Assembly: GCA_038530555.1 (NCBI GenBank)
Contig: JBCBCN010000001.1
Location: 248,001-312,000 of the forward strand
DNA from: HKCCE3408 sp038530555
GTDB lineage: Bacteria; Pseudomonadota; Alphaproteobacteria; Rhodobacterales; Rhodobacteraceae
DNA length: 64,000 bases
Reading direction: 5' to 3'
Part shown: one piece after another, positions 42,535-51,098 of the stretch
Layout of the letters: every line of letters starts with the position of its first letter
Position numbering within the stretch: position 1 is the stretch's first letter
The notes under the pieces: generated by a model
The model's input: the letters and a program-made list of their open reading frames with translations, nothing else
What the model was told of the DNA's origin: nothing
Databases searched by the model: none
Program-made: the position numbers and the translations under genes

Positions 42535-43332
42535 TCACTCACTTACATCGGACGCATCCACGCCCTCTTCGGAACTGCTCTGGGTGGGCGCCGCATCATC
42601 CTGCGCCGCACCAAAATTCGCGGGCGGCAGGGCCAATGGATCTGCTGCGTCTTCGACCGCCGTAGGCTCGGGCAAAGGCTCATCAATGAGCGTCGCGCCC
42701 TGGCTGAGCGCAGAGATCGCGATGCGCGCCCGGTCGCGCATCTCAAGCGAGACGCCCGCCTCCACGCGCAATTCCTCCAAAAGTGCCAAGCCCGCCTCCA
42801 CGTCACCCTCTGCAATCTCGACATAGGCCAATTGCTCGAGCGCCAGCGGACGATAGGGCGCGCCAGGCTGCGCTAGGCGATCTAGGGTCGCGCGTGCGAC
42901 TTCGGCGGCTTGCGGTGCAAGCATATGCGCCTTCAATAGCGCCAAATCTCTATAGCGTTGCGGCATTTGCGATTGCTCGGCTACGGCGCGCAAGGTCTCC
43001 GCCGCGGTGTCTGCGTCACCCGCATCACTGGCTTGCGCAGCCGTCAACAGCGCGAGCAGCATCTCCGCGCCTGGGCTTTCGGGCGAAATCTCGCTCAGGG
43101 CCGCCTGCCGCGCCTCGGCGGTTTCGCCCTCCAGGGCAACGAGCACCGCATCACCAAAGGCTTGCGAGGCCCTTTCCTCCTGCGACCGGCGCACCTCAAA
43201 GAACGCCGCCGTGCCGACGAGGGCCAGAACGATCAGACCCGCCAACCAGCCCCAACGGCGAAACATGGCGAAAAGCTGATCGCGGCGGACCTCTTCGCTC
43301 ACCTCATCGATGAATGTCTCGTTGTTCGACAT
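42535..43332 (-). CDS. YfgM-like tetratricopeptide membrane protein
   Basis: A 265-residue protein with a cytoplasmic N-terminus, one membrane helix (about residues 28-45, WGWLAGLIVLALVGTAAFF) and a periplasmic TPR-like region, ending in an acidic low-complexity tail. The start chosen is the ATG at 43332. It fits the YfgM family, which sits next to bamB and helps periplasmic chaperone traffic from the Sec translocon. The frame is open upstream but that part is not conserved-looking. Confidence 0.88.
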   Translation of the reverse strand: MSNNETFIDEVSEEVRRDQLFAMFRRWGWLAGLIVLALVGTAAFFEVRRSQEERASQAFGDAVLVALEGETAEARQAALSEISPESPGAEMLLALLTAAQASDAGDADTAAETLRAVAEQSQMPQRYRDLALLKAHMLAPQAAEVARATLDRLAQPGAPYRPLALEQLAYVEIAEGDVEAGLALLEELRVEAGVSLEMRDRARIAISALSQGATLIDEPLPEPTAVEDAADPLALPPANFGAAQDDAAPTQSSSEEGVDASDVSE

Positions 43333-43753
43333 CTTCGGCTGACCCAGCCTCCCAATTCCACCTTTGCGGAAACGGCGCCCTGAGGCGTACCTATCCACAG
43401 CCCGACGCCTTTTGGCATGGAACAGGACCGCTTGCCAAGGGATCGCCGCGGAGTTCACATCCGCTGACCGGGCCGCTGACGGAACCGCTGACGGGGCCGC
43501 TGACAGGACCGCTGACAGGGCGCGTCAGATTTCTTGATTTCCGCAAACGACAATTCACATCCTGCCGCGTTCAAACTTGCAGCGCTCTAGCGGCGATCTT
43601 AGAATGACTAACATTGCTGGAAGAACGCCAATTACAGCTTAATTACCGTCTAGCTGCCCTGCGGCGATGGTCCGCATATCGCCAAACCGCCGCAGTGCAG
43701 CATAAAAAAACGAATAGCCCGGTCAGGTTCGGGCTTTAGAAGGAACGTCGAAG
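43333..43753. other. 421-base intergenic region, divergent promoters
   Basis: Between the divergent yfgM-like and RND-adaptor genes. It contains five 12-bp tandem repeats (43461-43520). A nested hairpin TGCGGC...GCCGCA with inner GGCGAT/ATCGCC lies at about 43660-43700. A weaker AGCCC/GGGCT hairpin lies just before the adaptor ribosome-binding site and might act as an attenuator. An open + frame across the repeats encodes only PLTG repeats and is not accepted as a gene. Confidence 0.5.
43461..43520. repeat. Five 12-bp tandem repeats, consensus CCGCTGACGGGG
   Basis: Exactly five units start at 43461, 43473, 43485, 43497 and 43509; the first eight bases (CCGCTGAC) are invariant and the last four vary. 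They lie between divergent promoters. Confidence 0.85.
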
Positions 43754-45019
43754 ATGCGTATTCTGTCGGTCATAGTGGCGATCTTGGTCTGCGTGGCGAT
43801 CTATTTCGTCGTGCTCGACCGCGACCGATTGCTGGCATTTGCCGCGCGTTTTCAACCAGATGCGCCCGCAGAAACGGCACAGATGGGGGATGCCGAGGCC
43901 GCATCTGAGGCCGACGCGACCGAGGCAATGGCCGAAACCGAGGATGACGGCTTGGTGCATGTGTTGGTCGTCGCATCGCGCGCCAGCACGGTCTCCGATG
44001 AGATCCTTCTACGCGGCCGGACCGAGGCCGCCCGTCAGGTGACGGCATCGGCCGAGACCAGCGGGCGCGTGGTGTCTGAGCCGATCCGCGCCGGTGCCTT
44101 TGTGGAGGAAGGGGCCGTGATGTGCCGCATCGATCCAGGCACGCGGCAGGCAGCTTTGGCCGAAGCGCGCGCCAATCTGGCCACCGCGGAGGCGCGCCTG
44201 CCCGAGGCGATTGCGCGCCAAGACGAGGCTGAAGCCGCCCTAACCGCAGCCCAAATCGACGCCAATGCCGCGAGCCGCTTGAGCGAAAGCGGCTTTGCCT
44301 CCGAAACCCGGGCCGCGACCACTGCCGCCAGCTTGCGGGCCGCCGAAGCGGCGATCCGCTCGGCCGCTGCTGGGGTCGAAGCCGCGAGCAGCGGGATCGA
44401 AAGCGCCGAAGCGGGTGTGACCCGGGCTGAGGAAGAGATCTCGCGCCTGGAGATTGTGGCGCCGTTCGCGGGCCTGCTAGAGACTGACACGGCAGAAATT
44501 GGATCATTGCTGCAACCCGGTGTGCCCTGTGCCACGATCATCGAGCTCGATCCAATGAAGCTTGTGGGCTTTGTGCCTGAGAGCCAGGTTGACCGACTAG
44601 AGCTTGGCCGAGGCGCCCGAGCGGTGTTGAGCTCAGGCCGCGAGATCACAGGTGATGTCACCTTTTTGAGCCGCTCGGCCGACCCACAGACGCGCACCTT
44701 CCGGGTGGAAGTGACGGTGGACAATGCCGATCTGAGCATCCGCGACGGCCAAACCGCGGACATCTTCCTGGCCACCGCCGGGGAGCCTGCGCATCTGCTG
44801 CCGGGTTCGGCGATGACGCTGAACGATGATGGACAGCTCGGCATGCGCATCGTGGAAGACGGCATTGTGGCTTTCGTGCCCATCCGCGTGCTGCGCGACA
44901 CGCAAAACGGCGTTGTCGTCACGGGCCTGCCCGAGGAAGCGGATGTTATCGTCGTGGGCCAGGAATTTGTGACCCAAGGCGTGCCCGTGCGCGTCAGCTA
45001 TCAAGAATTAACACAATGA
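43754..45019 (+). CDS. RND efflux periplasmic adaptor (MFP family)
   Basis: A 421-residue membrane-fusion protein. N-terminal anchor about residues 2-22, an acidic linker, lipoyl half-motifs (SGRVVSEPIRAGAFVEEGAVMCRID and IVAPFAGLLETDTAEIGSLLQ), an alanine-rich coiled-coil hairpin between them and a beta-barrel end. It carries substrates from the RND pump to the outer membrane channel. The permease gene follows after 13 bases; no outer-membrane TolC partner is in the window. Confidence 0.93.
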   Translation: MRILSVIVAILVCVAIYFVVLDRDRLLAFAARFQPDAPAETAQMGDAEAASEADATEAMAETEDDGLVHVLVVASRASTVSDEILLRGRTEAARQVTASAETSGRVVSEPIRAGAFVEEGAVMCRIDPGTRQAALAEARANLATAEARLPEAIARQDEAEAALTAAQIDANAASRLSESGFASETRAATTAASLRAAEAAIRSAAAGVEAASSGIESAEAGVTRAEEEISRLEIVAPFAGLLETDTAEIGSLLQPGVPCATIIELDPMKLVGFVPESQVDRLELGRGARAVLSSGREITGDVTFLSRSADPQTRTFRVEVTVDNADLSIRDGQTADIFLATAGEPAHLLPGSAMTLNDDGQLGMRIVEDGIVAFVPIRVLRDTQNGVVVTGLPEEADVIVVGQEFVTQGVPVRVSYQELTQ

Positions 45020-45032
45020 TCGGGGGGCTCCC

Positions 45033-48000
45033 ATGACCGGGATCGTCGATTGGGCCGCATCGCGCGCCCGCATGGTCATCGCTTTTATCGCGCTTTCGCT
45101 CACGGCGGGTGCGCTGGCCTATGTCGGCCTGCCGAAGGAGGGTGAGCCCGATATCGACATTCCGGGCCTCTTCGTGGCCGTCCCCTTCAGCGGGATTTCG
45201 GCAGAGGACAGCGAGGACCAGCTCGTCCGCCCGATGGAAACCGAGTTCCAAGACCTCGACGGGCTCGTCTCGATCAATTCCACCGCCGCCGAAGGCTTTG
45301 CCGGGATCTTCCTGGAGTTTGAGTTCGGCTGGGACAAATCCGCCACGATCGCCGATGTCCGCGACGCGATGAACGCGGCCCAGGCCGAGTTCCCCATCGG
45401 CGCTGAGCAATACACGATCGATGAAATCAATTTCTCGGAGTTTCCGATCATCATCGTGGCCTTATCGGGGAGCGCGCCGGAGCGAACGCTTTTGGCCCTT
45501 GCGCGCGATATCCAGGACCGTTTGGAGGGCCTGCCCCCGATCCTCGAGGCCGGATTGGCCGGGGACCGCGAAGAGCTGCTCGAAGTGGTGATCGACCCCC
45601 TGGCGCTTGAGGCCTACGGGGTCACCGCCAACGATCTGATCTCGGCCGTGGTCAACAACAACCAGCTCATTGCCGCCGACGAAGTGCGCAGCGACACCAG
45701 TGCCTTTGCCGTGCGCATTCCTTCGTCCTTCGATACCACGCAAGATGTCTATGACTTGCCGGTTTCCGTGAATGGGGACCGGGTCGTGACCCTGGGCGAT
45801 CTGGCCGATATCCGCCTCACCTTCGAAGACCGTGAGGGCACGGCGCGGTTCAACGGGGAGACGACCGTGGCGCTGCAAGTGATCAAGCGTCAGGGCTTTA
45901 ACGTCATCGACACGGTGGCGCTGGTGCGTGAGGAAATCGCTGCGATCCAGGAAACCTGGCCCGAGGGGCTTCAGGCCTCGGTCACCATGGAGGCCACGCT
46001 CGATCTGTCGGTGCAGGTTGAGGATATGGTCAGCCAGCTCGAAAGCTCGGTCCTGACTGCTGTCGCCCTGGTGATGATCGTGGTGCTCGCCGCGCTTGGC
46101 ACGCGCTCGGCCCTGCTGGTCGGCTTCGCGATCCCAACGTCGTTCCTGCTATGCTTCATCCTTTTGGGCCTAATGGGGATCGCGATCTCGAACATCGTAA
46201 TGTTCGGCCTGATCCTGGCTGTGGGCATGCTGGTGGATGGCGCGATCGTGGTGGTGGAATACGCCGACAAACGCCTCAAACAGGGTGCGCGGCCGATGCA
46301 GGCCTATACCGATGCGGCCAAGCGCATGTTCTGGCCCATCGTCTCCTCGACCGCGACGACCCTTTGCGCGTTTCTGCCGATGCTCTTTTGGCCGGGCGTG
46401 CCGGGAGAGTTCATGGGCATGCTGCCGGTGACGCTGATCTTCGTCCTCTCGGCCTCGCTGATCGTGGCGCTGATCTATCTGCCTGTGATGGGCGGTGTGG
46501 CCGCGCGGGCCAGCCGATTGATCGAAACAGGCTCCGCCGCTTTGCGCGCTCTGCTTCCGGTTTGGCCGCTGCGCCTGCTCTTGGCCATCGGCGCGGGCGC
46601 ATTGATGGCCTTCGCCGCGGTCATGGTCATTCTTGGCGGGGGATCCGGCGCCGGATTTGCCGGGATGCTTCCCGGCGCCGTTCTGTTTGTTCTCGCCTCG
46701 GTCTTCATGTCGATCACCATTGGCTCGTTGCAATCTGGGTCCCGTCGCAAGTCCGTGCGCGGCGGCTACCGGCGCAGCCCCTTTGGCCATTTTATCCACG
46801 CGCTCGTCGGCAATCCGGTCATGCCGGTTGTCTCCATCGTAGTCGTGGTCGGCATTGTGGGCGCGGTGTTTTCCTGGTTTGGGCGCGACAACAACGGTGT
46901 CGAATTCTTCGTCACAACCGAGCCCGAAAACGCCCTCGTCTACGTGCTGGCGCGCGGCAACATGTCGATTGATGAGCAAGACGCCCTAGTGCGCCAAGTC
47001 GAAGAAGAGGTGCTCCAGGTTCGCGGCGTGCGGGACGCCTTCGCCTTCGCGGGCAATGGTGGGCTCAACAACAATACCGGCGGCGCCGCTGCGCCCGGCG
47101 ACACAATCGGCCAGATTCAGTTCGACTTCCTGGCGTGGGATGAACGCCCGACCGAGACGGTCTGGCGGCCGATCCTGGGCGGGCTTTTGTCCTGGCCCAC
47201 GCAGGTGACCGCCCCGGAATGGACGGGCAACTCGATCCTGCAAGAGATCGAGGAGCGCATCGCAGATATCCCCGGCATCCGCACGGAAGTCTTCGAATTG
47301 GCCCAAGGCCCCGCCTCCGGGAAACCCGTGGTCATGCAGTTGCGCGGCGATAATTGGGAAGAGCTCCAAGAAGCCTCGGCCATCGTGCGCCAGCATTATG
47401 AAAACCTGCCCGGTCTGGTCTTGATCGAAGACACGCTGCCCCTGCCCGGCATCGATTGGGAGCTTCCCGTCGATGTCGAACAAGCAGGCCGTTATAATGC
47501 CTCTGTTGCGACAGTGGGCGCGATGGTGCAATTGGTGACCCGCGGGATCCTTCTCGACACGATGCGGGTGCCAAGCTCGGATGACGAGATCGAGATCCGT
47601 GTCCGCTTTCCTGAAGATCAACGCAACCTGTCGACGCTCGAGACCCTGAGAGTGCGCACTGATGAGGGTCTGGTGCCCCTGACCAACTTCGTCAGCTGGC
47701 AACCCGCGCCGCAACTGGCCCAGATCGACCGGCTCGACCGGGCGCGCCTGCTTGAGGTTAAGGCCGATACGGTCACCGATGTGACGATCTATTCTCTCAC
47801 GCCGCTGGGTGACGATGGTGAGCCGATCGAGGACGCCGAGGCCGTTCAACTGGGCTTTGGCGCCCCGGTGACCCAGGCCGAGGTCGATGAAGGCGCGGAG
47901 TGGAGCTTGCGGATCGTCACACCGCCAACCGGTCTGGCGCTCCTTTTCAATGCCGAGCCGACCATCACCTATCACCACCTGCCCGATGCCGATCCCAGCC

Positions 48001-49022
48001 TCGATTTCGCCGAGATCAGCGCGCAGATTGCCGATGGTGAGGTGTCGCTGACCGCCCTGCCCCTTACACCCACCGAACGCATCGAACGGATCACCGAATG
48101 GCTGCAATCCGAGCAACCCCTGCCCGCCTCGGTCGAATGGAGCTGGGGTGGCGATCAAGAAGAACAGCAGGAAAGCCAGGAGTTCCTGTCCTCGGCCTTT
48201 GCCGCAGCACTCGGGCTGATGTTCATCATCCTGCTGGCGCAGTTCAACTCGTTCTACAACGCTCTGCTCGTGCTTTTGGCGGTTGTATTGTCGACGACGG
48301 GCGTGCTTGTGGGCATGCTCGTGATGGATCAGACCTTCTCTATCATCATGACGGGCACCGGGATCGTGGCGCTCGCCGGGATCGTGGTGAACAACAACAT
48401 TGTCCTGATCGACACCTATCAGGAGTACAGCCGCTATATGCCGCGGCTTGAGGCCATCGTGCGCACGGCTGAGGCGCGGATCCGGCCGGTCTTGCTGACG
48501 ACCATCACGACGATGGCGGGCCTGGCTCCGATGATGTTCGGCATCTCGCTCAACTTTGCCGAGGGCGGCTACACGATCGACGCGCCCACAGCCCTGTGGT
48601 GGAAACAACTCGCGACGGCGGTCGTCTTCGGCCTCGGCGTGGCGACGGTCCTGACGTTGATCTTTACGCCATCGCTCCTGGCGCTCAGGGTTTGGTTCTG
48701 GACAATCCTCGGCGCCATCGCACGCGGTCTGGCCCGCCTGGGCGCCCGCCGCATGAGCCGAACGGCCCAGGACTGGTCGCTTCAAGGTCAGGCGCGCCGC
48801 GCCGCCAATCCGACGATCTTTTGGGATGAGCGCCCGGCCGAGCCTGAGCCCGTCCCACCGGCGCCCGCGCCCGAGAGCGATGTGCCGCTCGATGAAGGCG
48901 TGGCGATGGAAGAGATCGAAGAGCAGGTCGTACCCGCACCGGAACCCGAAGAGGTGGCGGCGGACAGCGATACAGACAGCCGCCCTCATCCAGACGGGCC
49001 GCCGCTGAAAGCTGCGGAGTAA
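45033..49022 (+). CDS. RND efflux permease (HAE1/AcrB type), enlarged
   Basis: A 1329-residue inner-membrane proton/drug antiporter; family members are usually about 1030-1050. Core features are present, for example RLLEVKADTVTDV, and TM4 with GMLVDGAIVVVEYADK near residue 400, where the first of the two coupling Asp is kept but the second is Gly. Two extra hydrophobic helices (about residues 512-536 and 541-566) are inserted before TM7 (about 596-616). The C-terminus has about 100 extra residues rich in Pro, Glu and Ala. The substrate is unknown. Confidence 0.94.
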   Translation: MTGIVDWAASRARMVIAFIALSLTAGALAYVGLPKEGEPDIDIPGLFVAVPFSGISAEDSEDQLVRPMETEFQDLDGLVSINSTAAEGFAGIFLEFEFGWDKSATIADVRDAMNAAQAEFPIGAEQYTIDEINFSEFPIIIVALSGSAPERTLLALARDIQDRLEGLPPILEAGLAGDREELLEVVIDPLALEAYGVTANDLISAVVNNNQLIAADEVRSDTSAFAVRIPSSFDTTQDVYDLPVSVNGDRVVTLGDLADIRLTFEDREGTARFNGETTVALQVIKRQGFNVIDTVALVREEIAAIQETWPEGLQASVTMEATLDLSVQVEDMVSQLESSVLTAVALVMIVVLAALGTRSALLVGFAIPTSFLLCFILLGLMGIAISNIVMFGLILAVGMLVDGAIVVVEYADKRLKQGARPMQAYTDAAKRMFWPIVSSTATTLCAFLPMLFWPGVPGEFMGMLPVTLIFVLSASLIVALIYLPVMGGVAARASRLIETGSAALRALLPVWPLRLLLAIGAGALMAFAAVMVILGGGSGAGFAGMLPGAVLFVLASVFMSITIGSLQSGSRRKSVRGGYRRSPFGHFIHALVGNPVMPVVSIVVVVGIVGAVFSWFGRDNNGVEFFVTTEPENALVYVLARGNMSIDEQDALVRQVEEEVLQVRGVRDAFAFAGNGGLNNNTGGAAAPGDTIGQIQFDFLAWDERPTETVWRPILGGLLSWPTQVTAPEWTGNSILQEIEERIADIPGIRTEVFELAQGPASGKPVVMQLRGDNWEELQEASAIVRQHYENLPGLVLIEDTLPLPGIDWELPVDVEQAGRYNASVATVGAMVQLVTRGILLDTMRVPSSDDEIEIRVRFPEDQRNLSTLETLRVRTDEGLVPLTNFVSWQPAPQLAQIDRLDRARLLEVKADTVTDVTIYSLTPLGDDGEPIEDAEAVQLGFGAPVTQAEVDEGAEWSLRIVTPPTGLALLFNAEPTITYHHLPDADPSLDFAEISAQIADGEVSLTALPLTPTERIERITEWLQSEQPLPASVEWSWGGDQEEQQESQEFLSSAFAAALGLMFIILLAQFNSFYNALLVLLAVVLSTTGVLVGMLVMDQTFSIIMTGTGIVALAGIVVNNNIVLIDTYQEYSRYMPRLEAIVRTAEARIRPVLLTTITTMAGLAPMMFGISLNFAEGGYTIDAPTALWWKQLATAVVFGLGVATVLTLIFTPSLLALRVWFWTILGAIARGLARLGARRMSRTAQDWSLQGQARRAANPTIFWDERPAEPEPVPPAPAPESDVPLDEGVAMEEIEEQVVPAPEPEEVAADSDTDSRPHPDGPPLKAAE

Positions 49023-49073
49023 CGCGCGGCTCGGTTAACGACCGAAGGGCTTACGGCTAGGTGGACTTCCGCC

Positions 49074-50906
49074 TCAGGCAGCGTCTTCCTGCTCTGCCGC
49101 CTGAAGCGACCACAGATCGGCATAACGCCCGTGGCGCGCCAAAAGCTGATCATGGGTGCCTTGTTCGACGATCCGGCCCTTCTCTAGCACGAAGATTTGA
49201 TCGGCATGGACGACTGTCGAGAGCCGATGCGCGATGGTCAGGACCGTGCGCCCCTCGCCCATCGCCTTAAGCTCGGCCAGGATGTCCTGCTCGGTCTCGG
49301 TATCGAGCGCGGAGGTCGCCTCATCGAGCAAGAGGATCGGCGGGTTTTTCAGAAGCGTCCGCGCGATGCCCACACGCTGTTTCTCCCCGCCCGATAGCTT
49401 GAGCCCCCGCTCCCCCACTGTGGTTTCGTAGCCTTCCGGCAAGGCGGTAATGAACTCATGGATCTTGGCCGCACGCGCCGCCTCTTCGATCTCGGCAAAG
49501 CTCGCGTCCGGGCGGCCATAGCCGATATTGTAGCGGATCGTGTCGTTGAAAAGCACGGTATCCTGCGGCACCACGCCGATCGCAGCGTGGAGCGAGCTTT
49601 GGCTGACCGCACGCAGATCCTGCCCATCGATCGATATCGCGCCCGCACCGACATCGTAGAAGCGAAAGAGCAACCGCCCCAACGTCGACTTGCCCGAGCC
49701 CGACGGCCCGACAAGCGCGATTGTCTGGCCCGGCGCGGCCGTAAAGCTCAGCCCATGCAGGATTTGGCGCTCTGGGTCATAGCCGAACTCAACCGCCTCG
49801 AAGCGCACTTCGCCCTCGGGCACCTTGAGCGCAGCGGCGCCCGGCGGCTCGGTGATTTCGCGCGGCTGCTCCAGCAGCTCGAACATCGTGCCCATATCGA
49901 CCAAAGATTGCCGGATCTCACGATAGACCCAGCCCAGCATGTTTAGCGGGATGGTGATCTGGATCATATACGCGTTCACCAGGACGAAATCGCCGACCGT
50001 CAGCTCTCCGCGAGACACCCCAAGGGCCGCCATCACCATGACGATGACGAGACCCGAAGAGATGATCACCGTCTGGCCGATATTGAGCAGCGCCAGGGAA
50101 TGGTTGGTCTTGATCGAAGCCGCTTCGAACCCCGCCATCGCCGCGTCATAGCGCTCGGCTTCGCGGGCTTCGGCATTGAAATATTTCACTGTTTCATAAT
50201 TGAGCAGGCTGTCGACGGCCTTTTGATTGGCATCGGTATCCTGTTCGTTAAGGACACGACGGATCCTGACCCGCCACTCCGTCACCAGAAACGTAAAGCT
50301 GACATAGATCACCACGGTGACGGCCAGCACCAGCATGTAGGTGATGTCAAAGGCCAGCGCGAGGATCACGCAGGTCAGCAATAGCTCTAGGATCAGCGGG
50401 CCCACGGAAAACAGCATGAAGCGCAGCAGGAAATCGACGCCCTTGATCCCGCGTTCGATCACACGGCTTAGACCGCCCGTCTTGCGGCTGATATGGAAGC
50501 GCAGGCTGAGCGCGTGGATATGCTGGAAGGTCTCGAGTGCCAGCTTGCGCAAAGCCCTTGCTCCCACCCGGGTAAAAATCGCATCGCGCAGCTCTTGAAA
50601 GCCGACCGACATCGCCCGTGCCATGCCATAAGCGATGGTCAGCCCGACAGCCCCCAGACCAAGGGTCAAGGCTGCATCGGCCGCCGCATCGCCCGCAAGG
50701 GCATCGACCCCGGCCTTGTAAAGAAACGGCGTGAGCACCGCGACCAGTTTAGCCGCCAGCAGCATCACTAGCGCCAGAACAACACGCCGCTTTGCCCAGG
50801 TCTCTCCCTCGGGCCAGAGATAGGGCGCAACCTTGAGCATCGTGCGCAGGGCAGAGCGACGCTCATCGGCGCCTATGTCGTCAGGTTGGGTGGAGATATC
50901 GACCAT
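49074..50906 (-). CDS. ABC transporter, Atm1/HMT type (permease-ATPase fusion)
   Basis: A 610-residue half-transporter: a six-helix membrane domain (about residues 35-320) fused to an ATPase. Walker A LVGPSGSGKSTLGRL (near residue 397), signature LSGGEKQRVGIAR, Walker B ILLLDEATSALD and H-loop IAHRLS are all present. SLLNYETVKYFNAEAREAERYD is the hallmark of Atm1-like exporters of glutathione- or sulfur-containing compounds. The start chosen is the ATG at 50906 with a GAAGGAAG ribosome-binding site. Confidence 0.93.
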   Translation of the reverse strand: MVDISTQPDDIGADERRSALRTMLKVAPYLWPEGETWAKRRVVLALVMLLAAKLVAVLTPFLYKAGVDALAGDAAADAALTLGLGAVGLTIAYGMARAMSVGFQELRDAIFTRVGARALRKLALETFQHIHALSLRFHISRKTGGLSRVIERGIKGVDFLLRFMLFSVGPLILELLLTCVILALAFDITYMLVLAVTVVIYVSFTFLVTEWRVRIRRVLNEQDTDANQKAVDSLLNYETVKYFNAEAREAERYDAAMAGFEAASIKTNHSLALLNIGQTVIISSGLVIVMVMAALGVSRGELTVGDFVLVNAYMIQITIPLNMLGWVYREIRQSLVDMGTMFELLEQPREITEPPGAAALKVPEGEVRFEAVEFGYDPERQILHGLSFTAAPGQTIALVGPSGSGKSTLGRLLFRFYDVGAGAISIDGQDLRAVSQSSLHAAIGVVPQDTVLFNDTIRYNIGYGRPDASFAEIEEAARAAKIHEFITALPEGYETTVGERGLKLSGGEKQRVGIARTLLKNPPILLLDEATSALDTETEQDILAELKAMGEGRTVLTIAHRLSTVVHADQIFVLEKGRIVEQGTHDQLLARHGRYADLWSLQAAEQEDAA

Positions 50907-51043
50907 GGCTTCCTTCGGCGAAGCCGTCTCAGCCCGCCATGAGCCATAGCTAATCCGCGCGCGGCGTAAGTTCCATAGAGAGACGCAAACGATTGCCGTA
51001 AAGGCCGTCTCACACGCCGCGCGCGCCGCCTTCACTTTTCTCC

Positions 51044-51061
51044 AAATACTCCCGCCGGAGG
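51044..51061 (-). repeat. Dispersed intergenic motif, copy 3
   Basis: AAATACTCCCGCCGGAGG, preceded by CTTTTCTCC, between the Atm1-like gene start and the LysM gene end (both minus strand). Confidence 0.8.
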
Positions 51062-51098
51062 CACGGCCTCTACGCGACGTGGCGTGACGAATGCGCTT

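Noticed and set aside
43314..43607. Small + strand protein with PLTG repeats
   Set aside because: Coding is only the translation of the 12-bp tandem repeats; starts inside the divergent yfgM-like gene and has no ribosome-binding site.
46986..48989. Long open frame antisense to the RND permease gene
   Set aside because: GC-rich antisense shadow; no ribosome-binding site and composition unlike a protein. The + strand frame is a clear RND permease.
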